Shown here: positions 22,346 through 33,282 of the stretch, in pieces
Layout: the number at the start of each line of letters is the position of its first letter
Numbering within the stretch: the stretch's first letter is position 1
Source: Inia geoffrensis
Taxonomy: Eukaryota; Chordata; Mammalia; Artiodactyla; Iniidae
Assembly: GCA_036417435.1 (NCBI GenBank)
Contig: CM070902.1
Span: 178,488,445-178,552,444 of the forward strand
Reading direction: 5' to 3'
DNA length: 64,000 nucleotides
Position numbers and translations under genes: made by a program
The notes under the pieces: generated by a model
Databases searched by the model: none
Seen by the model: only the letters and a program-made list of their open reading frames with translations
What the model was told of the DNA's origin: nothing

Positions 22346-22420
22346 GACCTGGTGGACTTCGCAGTCTGGTGCGGAGAGAAGGGGACGCGCACACACAGAA
22401 GGCAGCTGCTGGCGCTCCGG
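22346..22420 (-). mobile_element. L2 fragment, right part
   Basis: GACCTGGTGGACTTCGCAGT followed by CTGGTGCGGAGAGAAGG matches the reverse-complement L2 segment that normally follows the part ending at 21868. The two halves therefore belong to one older L2. Similarity fades to the right, and some of 22420-22600 may also be L2. Confidence 0.65.
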
Positions 22421-23094
22421 GGCTGGATCGCGGCTGCTACTGGAGGACGGGCAGAGTGGCCAGGGTACGTTCCCGCAGGGTGGCGTTGGGCTTGGATCTG
22501 AGGGCACGGCGAGAAGGCCTGGCAGACGCAGGGAGTGTGCCTGTGCCGGATGCCTGGGGACAGCGGGAGTTGGGGGCCGGCTGGAGAGGGCTGAGCTGAG
22601 CAGTGTCGCTTTCTGCAGGGCTTGTTACCTCTGTAGGGCAGGGGGGTAGCAAAGGGTGACTTAGGCCACAGTGAAGGGGGTCGGGGCTCAGATGTGGCTC
22701 TGTTTTGAAATTAGGGCTGTTAGAATCGTCTGGAGCTGGGAGTCAGTTCTAAGGAGGAAGCTTGAAGCTCTGGCCCATGGGCCAGACGGGCATGTAGGTC
22801 TGCGGCCTGTGTTTATGTCTTCAAGGCTTCGGGCGACTTGTCAGTTGCTCTTCTGGGTACCCCGGACACGTGGCTGGATTGTGACCGTGAAAGGATAGAA
22901 AAGATACAAGTTGGTGATGGGTTTCATGGTTCATATTTAATAATGATAAGCGATCAATGTGTGTGAGGTTTAAGAGCAACAAAAGAGAAGAAAGCAGCGT
23001 CATATTGATTTGGAAGAATATTACCAGCTGCTTACTAGGTGGAAGACTGGACCTTTTTATTGTAACCAGAGGCGGGTTGTACTGTAATAAATTC
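22421..23094. other. GC- and CpG-rich patch, then unique sequence
   Basis: 22350-22600 has clearly more CpG and GC than its surroundings. CTGGCCCATGGGCCAGACGG near 22767 recalls the start of a dispersed DNA-transposon repeat but is too short to assign. No gene recognised. Confidence 0.4.
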
Positions 23095-23322
23095 CATCTA
23101 ATAATAAATATACTTAACCGTTGCCCAGTACTTACTACACACCACGTGTTAATGCACGATTTACATACGTTGACTCCTTTAATCTTTACAGAAACCTCTG
23201 GGGGCGATGGCTAGGATTATTGCCAATTTGAGGAGGGTGTAACCCACTTGCCCAGGGTCGCGCTCCAAGCAAGGCAGCCTGGTCCCAGGGTGCCTGCCCT
23301 TAACCACTGCATCACCCGGCCC
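23095..23322 (-). mobile_element. MIR SINE
   Basis: On the plus strand it reads as the reverse of MIR: CCAGTACTTACTACACACCA, TTACATACGTTGACTCCTTT, CTTGCCCAGGGTCGCGC, and CCTTAACCACTGCATCAC at the right. Diverged and near full length. It is old, shared across mammals. Confidence 0.85.
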
Positions 23323-23400
23323 GTAATCGCCACCCTGCTGTGTTGGAATGAAGAGCTCGAATTTGGTTAAGAGCTGAGCAGACTTGCTCACATGTGGTTC

Positions 23401-23734
23401 CGCTTTAAAAAAAAATTTTACTGGAGTGTCGGTGATTTACGATGTTGTGTTAGTTTCAGGTGCACAGCAAAGTGATTCAGTTGTACGTATACATAGATCC
23501 ACTCTTTTTAAGATTCTTTTCCCATATAGGCCATTGCAGAGTCCTTGTGCTATATAGTAGGTCCTTATTATTTGTTTTATATGTAGCAGTGTGCGTATGT
23601 CAGTGTTCACTGCAGCACTGTTTACAACAGCTAAGACGTGGAAGCAACCAAATGCCCATCGACAGAGGCATGGCTAAAGAAGATGTGGCACTTGTATACA
23701 GTGGAATATTACGCAGCCGAAAAAGAATGAAATA
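23401..23734. mobile_element. L1 3' end with 5' inversion (twin priming)
   Basis: The left part (23401-23601) is an L1 3' end on the minus strand with its A tail at the left. The right part (23602-23734) is ORF2 C-terminal sequence on the plus strand (CACTGCAGCACTGTTTACAA, GGAATATTACGCAGCC). The two pieces are nearly adjacent in L1 but opposite in orientation. The exact 9-base target duplication ATGTGGTTC at 23392-23400 and 23735-23743 encloses both, so this is one insertion event with an inverted 5' part. Confidence 0.9.
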
Positions 23735-23879
23735 ATGTGGTTCTAATTCTTCAATGTCTAGAAGGCACCGGGGCCCCTGAATACCCTGGAGGTTTTTCTC
23801 TCCATCATCACATTCTTGTTTTGGGGAAAGCCTGGACATTTGGGGTGAGAAGAGCCCATAGAGGAAGGAAAGGGTGGAA

Positions 23880-24062
23880 GTATGACTCAGTGGAGCCTGG
23901 AACTGAGCTCGAATCCTGGTTTACCCACTTGTTACTTCTTCCGTTCGTTGCCTCACCTTTCTGAGTGCCCAGGTCTCCTGTTTGTAAAATTTTAAAATTA
24001 AGAACTACCTCACGGAGTAGAGTAATGAAAAGTAGCAAAATGTCTGGTCCAGTTAACACGTT
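23880..24062 (+). mobile_element. MIR SINE
   Basis: GAGCTCGAATCCTGGTTTACC, then a TTGCCTCACCTTTCTGAG-type segment, TGTAAAATTTTAAAATTAAG and ACTACCTCACGGAGTAG follow MIR order in forward orientation. It is opposite in orientation to the MIR at 23095-23322. Confidence 0.75.
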
Positions 24063-24227
24063 TGACTTCCTCTGCCCATCTTCCAGGCTAGAGAGGCTGA
24101 AAACGAACATAGGGGTTTCCAAAAACAAGTTGGACAGAATAGAGAAAAAGACCCTGATGCAGGAGGCTAGCGGAACAATTCAGTGCAGCCCCACAGCAGG
24201 ACAGTAAAGAAATAATGCATGCATTTG

Positions 24228-24392
24228 CTCAGCTCAGTGCTCCTCAGACTGGAATGCTCCTTTGAACCCTCTGGGATCTTGATAAAATGCAAATTCTGCT
24301 TCAGCAGGCTTGGGGTGGAGCCTGAGATTCTGCGTTTCTAAAAAGCTGAAGGGATGCTGGTGCTGGTGGTCTGGAGACCGCAGTCTGCCCGT
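24228..24392 (+). mobile_element. MER5A-like hAT DNA transposon remnant
   Basis: GTGCTCCTCAGACTGGAATG, GATAAAATGCAAATTCTGC, GGCTTGGGGTGGAGCCTGAG and ATTCTGCGTTTCTAAAAAGC follow the order of MER5A, a non-autonomous hAT-Charlie element. Diverged copy with no coding capacity. Confidence 0.8.
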
Positions 24393-24445
24393 TACCAACG
24401 CAAACCTGTGGGTCCCCTTGCTCACCTCACTGCAAAGCCAAGCTA

Positions 24446-25046
24446 CTGACACCCAGTTGTGGCCAAGGAAAGTATAGCGTTTATTGCAGGGCACCAGGCA
24501 AGGAGAGTGGGCAGATCATGCTCAAAAGACCTGAACTCCCCAATGGCTTTCAGGGAAGGGTTTTTAAAGGCAGCATTTAGGGTGAGGGCTGCGGGCCGCA
24601 TGCCTTTCCTCTGATTGGCTGGTGGTGAGGTCACAGGGTGGTGTTCCCGGAATCTTCATCATCCACCTTCTGGTTCCAACCGGTCTGGGGTCTAGTGCTT
24701 GCTGTCAGCATGTACTCACTGCCCACCGCCTGGGCAGGGGTCTTAGTTTCTGCAGCACAACTCAAAGATATGTGTCAGATTGTTCTGTATATCCCTTGGG
24801 GAGCAACTCGGACTCTGTCTGACCACTCAACTATCGTTGAAGCTAACATTACTTTTCTTGTCTCACTGCTTTCCTTTTGTTTCTGCATGCCCTCCCTTCC
24901 CTAATTAGTATAGTAACTGCTTGAGTCTGCTCTTTGGAACTCAAGGAAGGTCTAGGAGACTAAAGCCTTTTTCTACAAACAAGAAACAGGGGACATGGAG
25001 GGGGTTTGTGCCCAGGAGGGCCCCGCAGGGTCCTGCTCAGATTCAT
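24446..25046 (-). mobile_element. Solo LTR, minus strand (copy 1)
   Basis: Shares a collinear series of blocks with 33283-33872: TTTATT near the left (reverse of AATAAA), CTGATTGGCTGGTGGTGAGG (reverse of a CCAAT box), CACCTTCTGGTTCCA, GTTCTGTATATCCCTTGGGG and GGTCCTGCTCAGATTCA at the right. TG...CA ends can be placed at 24446 and 25046 but no clean target duplication was found. No internal retroviral sequence adjoins it. The retroviral family was not identified by search; ERV1-like is inference. Confidence 0.7.
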
Positions 25047-26667
25047 GGCCAGCAAGGACTTATCAAAATAGGTTTATGAAGTCCATGGGGAGTGATACTG
25101 GTTGATCTTCAGGTCAATATCAGGAAAGCATTCTCCAGGAGCATCTCAGAGGTGAGGTGAGCTGTATCCCAGGGGACCCTTCCCCAGTCTCCGCTGGTGC
25201 TCTGGGGGTTAAGCCAGACTCACACCTCACCTGACCCACTGGTACGGGGTAACTTCGCCTAGAAGCAGTGGAGCCTTTAAGCGTTGTTGGCAGAGATAGC
25301 TTGAGTCTCTCTGGACAGTGAGACCAGCAAGCCCACCAGACGTTTTAGCGGGGATTCACTCTCTGTGAAGATGATCAGATGAGATACTGTTAATATTTGC
25401 TGTAGCCTTGTGATGGGTCTTTAAATCAGACACTAATTCCAGCTGAAAGTGGTACTCTGAGATCTGTACCGTGTCTCTTTAACACAAGTTACTAAACTGA
25501 AATCTCAGAGTTTCCTAAGAGTTTTAAATGGAAACTATTCATAGTCATATCCACATGTTTGCTCTGTGATCACAGTGTTGTAGTTACACCCCCACCCCAC
25601 CCCCCACCCAAGTATCATGCGCCTGCTGTGCCTTTAATTTATTGTTACCAGTATTTTTTGCCAGGTTTACATCATGGTAACGTGTGCGCTTAATGTTTCT
25701 CAGAAGTTTTCAGACTTTAGCCTTCTAGAAATATAAATGGATAGCCCATTGTGATGGAACAGAAATACCTTCTTTATTTCTCAGTTTTCACACAGCTGTA
25801 CTGTTACTAGAAAAAAAGTGCCTATTTATGGGAAGTGTGTTTTCCCTCCTGCTGCAGAGCCTTAAAGGCTTATTTTCAAGTATTTCTGGAGCTGTCACCT
25901 GTTAAATGATAGTGATCTTACGCTTTGTAGATATTTTTCTCAGGAGAGAAGATAAGCTAGAAAAATAAAGTACATAAGACGTTGGGAAAACGTCACAGAC
26001 TTTTTGAATCCTGTTTGCATTGCGCCCGGGACCCACCTCTTCTGGCCAGGCCTCAGGAGGACCAGTGAGCACACGGGAATGGCATGTATTTATACTCGTG
26101 TAAATAAGATCCTGTATACTCTGCCCTGGGCACATGGAGGCGGCCCTTTTATGGTCAACCAGGGCTTTTCCCTCTGGTCTTCAGGCAGACAATGGGGCTA
26201 GGAGCTGGAGTGTAGTTCTGATACCATCCGTAGGATCGGTTTCACAAGCTGGTCCCCTTTTATAAAATCTTAGACATGGCTCTGTGATGCTTGCCCTTGT
26301 TAGCTGATAGGTCACCTGGAACGAATGAAGGGATTTATGCAGAAGGATGGCGTGTTTTGTTTTTGCTTTTTTCAAACCCACCTCTCTTCCTGTTCAATTT
26401 TTAGCTTTGTCGATAGGTTCTGCTTACAAAATAGGCAGCGTCACCTGATTATTTTAATCGTAACTTGTTCTGTTCAGAATGGCTAGTGTTCCTTCCAGGA
26501 ATAGATGGTATTACTTTGTCCCTTAAGTAACGTCCACGTTTGTCTTTGAGGAGGAACCGTGTGTATTCTAACCCAAGGAGATTGCTGACCGGCCTGAAAG
26601 GTCAAAGGGGGAGTGATTTTAGGAAACACTATCGCACAAACACATATTTGATATTTTCTTTGGATTT

Positions 26668-26670
<3 letters not shown>
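25047..26670. other. Unique sequence, no gene recognised
   Basis: Includes a C-rich ACCCCCACCCCACCCCCC patch at 25586-25608. Open frames are short and unrecognised. Nothing else identifiable. Confidence 0.5.
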
Positions 26671-26708
<38 letters not shown>

Positions 26709-26890
26709 GGTGCGCGGGCCTCTTACTGCTGTGGCCTCTCCCATTGCGGCTCCGGACGCGCAGGCTCAGCGGCCATGGCTCACGGGCCCAGCCGCTCCGC
26801 GGCACGTGGGATCTTCCCGGACCGGGGCACGAACCCGCGTCCCCTGCATCGGCAGGCGGACTCTCAACCACTGCGCCGCCAGGGAAGCCC
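26671..26890 (-). mobile_element. CHR-type SINE with 36-base tail
   Basis: The A tail is seen as 36 uninterrupted T (26671-26706). The body keeps many CpGs, suggesting a young insertion. Compared with its relatives it lacks about 8 bases at the GCGGCTCCGG junction (the AGCACAGG word is gone). The head ends at 26890. A 4-base TGAC occurs on both sides, too short to prove a duplication. Confidence 0.95.
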
Positions 26891-27382
26891 TGACATTATT
26901 TTTTAAAGGGAAATAATATTAACATAGATCATAATAACATTATTTAAAAACTGATGCATCCTCGAAAATGATAGAACCAACAAGAAGCCACACTCTTTCC
27001 CTCAGCACAGTTGTCCTAGGAAAGATGGTTGCGTGTCCAGCTTTAAATTCAAGATGTTCTCCAGAATTACAGCATAGAGTCTGTGGAGAGGCAGTAAACA
27101 TCCATGGCTGTGGCTCCTTCATCCTGTCCAGTTTCTCATTTGTAAGGGACCACTTCATTTTTAATCGTTGTCTACAAGTTGCTCAACGGCTTGGAAAACA
27201 TTTTAAATAGCACGACTTATAAACTGTGTACGTTGTTATAGAAGAGTTCTACCCCCTCTTGCCTTGTGCTCACCTCATAGATCTGTGCCACCCTTCAGGC
27301 CCCAGCTCGGCTCTCCCTGTGTCTGCTTGGCCTTCTCCTTAGTTCACGATTCAGTACTTACCGAGCGCCAACTGGATGCTGA
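26891..27382. other. Unique sequence, no gene recognised
   Basis: Two 70-80-codon open frames overlap on opposite strands at 26940-27210. Neither is recognisable and mutual overlap argues against both. Nothing else seen. Confidence 0.45.
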
Positions 27383-27847
27383 ACCACTGGTTCTCTGACT
27401 TCTTGGTCTTAAGATCCTCGTACCTGTGTGAAAACTATGGAAGATGCCAAAGAGCTTTTGTTTGAAGGCGTTACATCTATTGATATTTGATCATATTCGA
27501 GATTAAGCTGAGACAGGCTTCAACATACTTATTCATTTAGAAGTAACAGTGATAAATATTAACGCGAACATATTTTATGAAAAAAATCATTGTTTTTCCA
27601 AAGCAAGCACAATGAGTAGGAAGTGTGTTGTTGTTTTACATTTTTAAAAAATCTCGTGTCTGGCTTGCGGGAAGACAGGTGAATTCTCGTATGTGCTTCT
27701 GTACTCAGTCCGCTGAGATATTGTGCATCAGGAACATATGACTCAGGAAATAACCTCAGGAAAATACGACTGCACGTTGGTGGGAAAATAACTTGGATCT
27801 CACAGACCCCTCAGAGGTTCCTAGAGCACACTTTGAGGACCTCTGTG
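27383..27847 (+). mobile_element. Old hAT-like DNA transposon, copy 1
   Basis: Begins ACCACTGGTTCTCTGACTTC and ends CACTTTGAGGACCTCTG, imperfect inverted ends of hAT-Charlie type. Internal words such as GCCAAAGAGCTTTTGTTTG and ACATCTATTGATATTTGATC are typical of a dispersed eutherian repeat, but I could not fix the family name. A second copy, missing its left third, is at 32375-32736. Confidence 0.65.
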
Positions 27848-28230
27848 TCAGCCGCAGGTATAGACTGGTACACAAAAAGAGACTCTAGTCTTGGCTTTTG
27901 TGGACCTAAGTACGGTTTATTCTCATAGTAGGTGCAATTTTTCTTTTTAATTACTCGTTTTCATTCTCCCACTACAGTGAAGTCTCCAAAGAGACTTCTT
28001 GCTTTTGATTCTTACTTGTGGGTTTATTTTATTATTAAACATTTCTGGGGTGAATGGATAAAATCAACGCTTTATGGTGTTGAATGTACACTTTCTAACC
28101 CCATATTGAGGGCATGTGTTCTACTAGTATAGTCATGACCCCAGATCTTAGAGCAGGCTGGCTTAAATCTCCCTGGATGAAGTGCTGTACTTTTTAAACG
28201 CTTTCAGGATTCTTGGAAATAGATAGAGTT

Positions 28231-28464
28231 AGTTGACCCTTGAACGACACAGGTTTGTACTGCACAGGCCCACTTATACACGGATCTTTTTCCATAGTAA
28301 ATAGTCAGTACTACACAATCCAAGGTTGGTTGAACCTGAGGATACGGAATAACCTAGGATATGAAAGAACTGTGGGTTCGGAGGGCTGACCGCACGTTAT
28401 TCGTGGATTTTCAACTGCACAGAGGGTTGGGGTCCCTAACCCCCGCTGTGTTCAAGATTCAGCT
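28231..28464 (+). mobile_element. Tigger-like DNA transposon remnant
   Basis: Inverted ends: AGTTGACCCTTGAACGACAC at the left and TGTGTTCAAGATTCAGCT at the right are reverse complements with few mismatches. Inner sequence (CACTTATACACGGATC and CGTGGATTTTCAACTGCAC) also shows inverted symmetry. It fits a short internally deleted TcMar-Tigger element. No coding capacity. Confidence 0.75.
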
Positions 28465-29060
28465 GCACTAAAGTACTTAGGAAGGAAATGCTATTTTCAA
28501 GTTGGAAAATAATTGATTTTATGTAATAATAAGATGGTTTCCTTTAGAGTTCCTTGACTACAACCAGTAGTTTGATTCTTTAAATATACATTTCTGGTAG
28601 TTCACATTGTTCAGCATTATAAAAACCTTTCATCTGTGAGGAATCTACCTGAATTACTGTTACTTGGCTCGGATATCATGAGGAAATTAGAAACTCAGCT
28701 CTTCCTTTTTTTTTTTCCTTTTTGCATGTGATTGTCAGTAAAAAGCTGTACAGTGTTGTGCAGTGACACTGGTACAACTGTTTACCAGTTTCCCAGACTT
28801 TCTTTCCAGTAAGTCACTGACAGTTTCATATATTGTAAACCCTCTTGGTATAGTTCCATCTTTATTCTGTGTCCAGTGAACGTGAAACTGGTATCAGGTT
28901 GACAGTTTTCTATCACAAGGGCAATATCTAAGAAGTAGTTTGTAGGGGAAAGATCAAAGTTAGGAATCAAAATTATTATATAAGACGTGCTTAGAAGTAA
29001 TATGTCTTATAAGAATATGTTAATTTGATTTCTTCTGATGACACATCAGTGTCATAATAT
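28465..29060. other. Unique sequence, no gene recognised
   Basis: AT-rich, with a T run at 28707-28718. One 62-codon minus frame (28970-28782) is not recognisable. Confidence 0.5.
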
Positions 29061-29948
29061 GTTTTTTTAATTTAATTTTTATTGGTGTACAGTTGATTTA
29101 CAATGTTGTGTTACTTTCATGCGTACAGCAAAGTGATTCAGTTATACATATACAAGTATATATTCTTTTTCAGATTCTTTTCCCATATAGGTTATTACAA
29201 AATATTGAGTAGAGTTCCCTGTGCTATACAGGAGGTCCTTGTTGGTTATCTATTTTATATATAGTAGTGTGTACATGTCAATCCCAATCTCTCAATTTAT
29301 CCCTCCCCACCCTTTCCCCTTTGGTAACCATGTTTGTTTTCTGTGTCTGTGAGTCTGTTCCTATTTTGTAAATAAGCTCATTACTATGATTTTTTTTTTT
29401 TTAGATTTCACATATAAGTGATATCATATGATATTTCTTTTTCTCTGTCTGACTTACTGCACTTACTATGGTAATCTTTAGTTCCATCCTTGTTGCAGCA
29501 AATGGCTTTATTTCGTTGTTTTTTATGCCTGAGTAATACACACACACACACACACCACATCTTCAGCATGCATTCATCTGTTGATGGACATTTAGGTTGC
29601 TTCCATGTCTTGGCTGTTATAAATAATGCTGCAGTGAACACTGAGGTGCATGTATCCTTTTGGATTATGGTTTTCTCCGGATATGTGGATATATGCCCAG
29701 GAGTGGGATTGCTGGATCATATGGAAATTCTATTTTTAGTTTTTAAGGAACCTCCATACTGTTCTCCATAGTGGCTGCATCAATCTACATTCCCACCAAG
29801 AGTGCAAGAGGGTTCCCTTTTCTCCACACCCTCTCCTGCATTTATTATTTGTAGACTTTTTGATGATGGCCATTCTGACCGGTGTGAGGTGATACCTCAT
29901 TGTAGTTTTGATTTGCGTTTCTCTAATAATTAGCAACGTTGAGCATCT
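29061..29948 (-). mobile_element. L1 3' end with ORF2 C-terminus
   Basis: About 890 bp, 5'-truncated. It spans the A tail (T run at 29061), the 3' UTR and the last part of ORF2; the Cys-rich motif [18 protein letters not shown] is readable in the minus frame at 29984-29736. A probable duplication (TATGTTTTT words at about 29059 and 29950) marks the ends. Contains an AC microsatellite at 29538-29555 inside the ORF2 end. ORF2 is not continuous. Confidence 0.9.
29538..29555 (+). repeat. (AC)9 microsatellite inside L1
   Basis: Occurs at the L1 position that in other copies reads as a short TA/CA-rich stretch before the GGAATATTACTCAGCC motif. A longer microsatellite occupies the same L1 position at 40058-40094. 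Confidence 0.9.
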
Positions 29949-29955
29949 TATGTTT

Positions 29956-32374
29956 TTGTAAGGTATATTATTTAAACGAGCCATGATCTAACTATGCCAC
30001 AATAAGAAATTTTCTTTGTATATTCTCTGTGGCTCGTAATACAGTTCTGAAGTGAATTCCTCATTCCCATGTAAATGAAAAACGTGTCTTCTTATCTTGG
30101 AGATTTATATAGACTCATCTTTTCAAGCCCTCTTTTTTATGAGCCAAATTTTATTTTTCAGGCTTACGAGAGAAATGCCAGGAGTGAGAGTAGGCCTTGC
30201 CGATGATAGGGTTTTCTTTCATGTAGAGATGAACTTGCTTGTTATTTCTTGTTTCTACGTCGGACTCACTGAGTTATTTTTCTACTGAATTCACTTTGTT
30301 CATGATGTCAGCACTACAAGTTTACACACATGTTGTAGAATATAATTTAAGATAATATTTGGACCAGAAAAAACATAGCTTTCAAGTGGTGATACAGCTT
30401 GGACTGTGGTGTGTGGCTGGGCATACCTTTTGAGCCTAAAGAATAAAGACATGTAAATTAAATATAAAAAGATCTTCAGTTAATTCATAAAGCAGGCCTA
30501 GACTTTATTGATGCAGAGGCTGAGAGAGAAGGCAGCACCTTCTGAGGCTGAGTCGCAGACAAGGTCACAGCATCCTGGGTGAGGGCAGTGACCTCTGACC
30601 TGCCGTTCTCCTCCCACCGATGTTTCTAGTCCATCTGCCTACTAACACGTCTCCCTTTTGCCTTTTGGAGAAAATCCACATTCCTTAGCCCGGATTTCCA
30701 ATCTTTCAACGTAGTCTTTTCTCTTTCGCTCCCCGCCTGGCATTTAGCTGTTGGTCCTACCCAGGAGTCACACTGCGGAGAGGAATCAGTCCTGTCCCCT
30801 CCCAAGCTCCGCCCTCTTCCCTGAGATGCCTTCACGATAGCCCGCAGTTCTGCACTGCCTGGTCCAGGAAGCCTCCGCGGAACGTTTTAGCTATGTTACC
30901 TGCTTCTCTTTGCTTTCATGAATATTGGCCACCTGGTTACCAAAGTTAATTTTCGTGTGTCACCTTCCATTTTTTTATTGTGCGTATTTACAGATCTGTT
31001 TTCACAAAAATGGACTATTAGGATTCAGCTGCTTTATAGTATGATTTTTCACGCAATAATAAAATACCATGGATATAAAATATTAGTTGACAGCATTATT
31101 TTGTTCACGATATACTGGCCCTTTCAATTCATGTTTTATAATTTCCTTTAGCCAGTTTTCTGTTGAAAAATGTTGACCCAACTTTTGGTGTCTCTGTAAG
31201 CAGTGATGGGATGATTATCCTTTTTAGCTCCATCTTCTTTTAAAACACTTAAAAGCAATTTCTCATTTTGCGTTAGCGTAATTTTAGTACTGGTAAAGTT
31301 GAACGTTTTTTTCTTTCTTTTAAGTTTAATTTGTGCTCATCTGCATTTCTCTCTTGGTGACTACATCTTCATACCCCGGGTCTGTTTTTCTGTTGGTCAA
31401 TTTCTTTTTCTCATTATGCCTAAGAATATGTTCACAATAAAGAGTTTAATGCATTGACATCTCTCTAGTGAATATGTTCTCCAGCTTACAGTTTGCTTTT
31501 CAATTTGTGCACAGAAGATAAAGAACAGGTAATTGAAGAGATCTTTTAACAATGGTGTTTATACGTTTTTCTGTGTTTGAAAATATGAATAAAACACCGG
31601 GTTCCTTTGATTCAGGAATCAAAGCGTGCGGTGCTGATTGTGCTAAACCTATGTCAGGCTCCTTACCCGCGTTTTCTTTTTGGCTGAAGACTCTGCTTTT
31701 CTCTCTCTTCTTGGGGAGACCATCGGCCACTTGGTCTTTGGGGTTTGTTGCTCCACCAGATGGGCTGCATTGAATGACATGTTGGAATTTAACCCCCCAT
31801 TTTTTCTTCCTTTACTGTTCCTGAAGACAAGAACGGAGGCTTTCTGCGTTTGAAAGGTTTTCTTTTTAGTTACAAGCATTTGGTGAGTAAAATGGTTATG
31901 ACTGTATATAAAACTACTATAATTGAGCCAGACTACTTTGTTGAAGGGATAAATGAAGTTCAGGGTGGGGGGCCCTGGCTTCATCGCCTGCTTTGAGACA
32001 GCAACTCCTGAAACCTTCTCTCGTAAGTGCTTTTGGACCTAAGACATCCTCCCCCCCCGCCACCCCGTCATCGTCCCTGATTGACAGAACTTGCGCCCCA
32101 AGAGCGGACAGCCTAGTGGTGGCCAAATAACAGCTTTGGTGAAGGCTGGGCGCCCATCCAATAACTCTGCCAAGTGCAGGAGTTCAGACAAATCATGTTG
32201 GAGAATGGGATTTGCGCTTGAGACCGAAATAGAGTTTTTGCATCCATCACTGGGTCCTTAAACAGCCTGACCTGTTTAACCTACCAAGTCAGGGTGGTGG
32301 GCCTTTGTGGAAGGGGTTTGGAAGGAGATGCCCCTGTGGCTGGAAGGGTCCTGGCAGGAAACAGATGGAAACTT
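29956..32374. other. Unique sequence, no gene recognised
   Basis: About 2.4 kb without a nameable element. The 30990-31150 stretch resembles the interior of an old L1 or similar repeat (TATAGTATGATTTTTCACGC), but too weakly to assign. A C-rich run is at 32051-32062. Open frames up to 111 codons have no recognisable motifs. Confidence 0.45.
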
Positions 32375-32736
32375 TAAATATAACAACAAACCCATTCTAT
32401 GTTAACCTAAATAATGTAATTTTATGAATCATAAAATTGCATTTGCCAAAGAAAAATTTTATTGATAGTGCTAGAATTCTGTCAACGTTTTTGCCGATTT
32501 CTTTAACGTCTGGCCTGTTGGAAGACAGCTGGGTGTTCATATCCGTGTCTGCACTCGGTAGGTTGTGGTATCAGGTCCCGTTGCCGTTGGCAGAGTTCAT
32601 TGCACACGCGTGACAGAGTGAGTGAGAATAAGGCAGAATGCATGTTAATATGATTATGAAAATAATGTTGAGCTCATGGACCCCTGAAAGGCCCTTGGGG
32701 ACACGAAGGGGTGCCTGGGCCACACATAGTGAGCCT
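32375..32736 (+). mobile_element. Old hAT-like DNA transposon, copy 2
   Basis: Collinear with the right two thirds of 27383-27847: AACAACAAACCCATTCTATG, GTCTGGCCTGTTGGAAGACAG in part, and CATGGACCCCTGAAAGGCCC near the right end. The left part is missing. Same orientation as copy 1. Its right end is less complete. It is unclear whether it has its own target duplication. Confidence 0.6.
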
Positions 32737-33282
32737 CTAATTTGAGGGCAGGGGCTTGGCGCATCAGAGAACAAATGCACAGCCGGGACTTGAACTTCAG
32801 GGCAGGGACGAGAGGAAATAAAGGGCTCAGCCTTTTCGTGTTCTGCCTTCTGAACTTGGGCCAGTGCCTAGTTGACCAAACCCGGCCAGATGCTGGAGGG
32901 CAGGGGCGCCTGGCCTGGTGGCCTCTGCAGGTCAGCACCCGAGGGAGGACACAGGACAGGGCGGGAAGGGTGCATCGTGAGGGAGGAGAGCCAGCGCGTC
33001 CCCTGCCTTTCTTTGCTTGCTGCACCGGAGGATAAAATAAGGAGAAAAGAGCAGAAGGGCTCAGGGCTGGCCTTCGTAGGTCACAGAGAGAGGCCGGAAG
33101 CTGTGTGTTGGTTTTGTTTTAGAGACACAGTAAGACACTTACGAGGGAAATTCATAGTATTAGTGCCTTCCCCTCCCTCAGTGGCTTAGTGGCTCCCTAA
33201 AGGCTCTTAATGCCTTCCCTTCCCCAAGGGGAATGAGTCGAAGGGGCGGGTGGGGAAGAGAAAGGCCGATGCCGAATCCGGC
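32737..33282. other. Unique GC-moderate sequence, no gene recognised
   Basis: Several overlapping open frames on both strands (up to 123 codons) reflect GC-rich composition and contain no recognisable domain. Confidence 0.45.

Noticed and set aside
26540..26893. Recurrent Pro/Gly/Arg-rich proteins across several SINE copies
   Set aside because: The same translation recurs wherever the SINE occurs. It is a read-through of a non-coding repeat.
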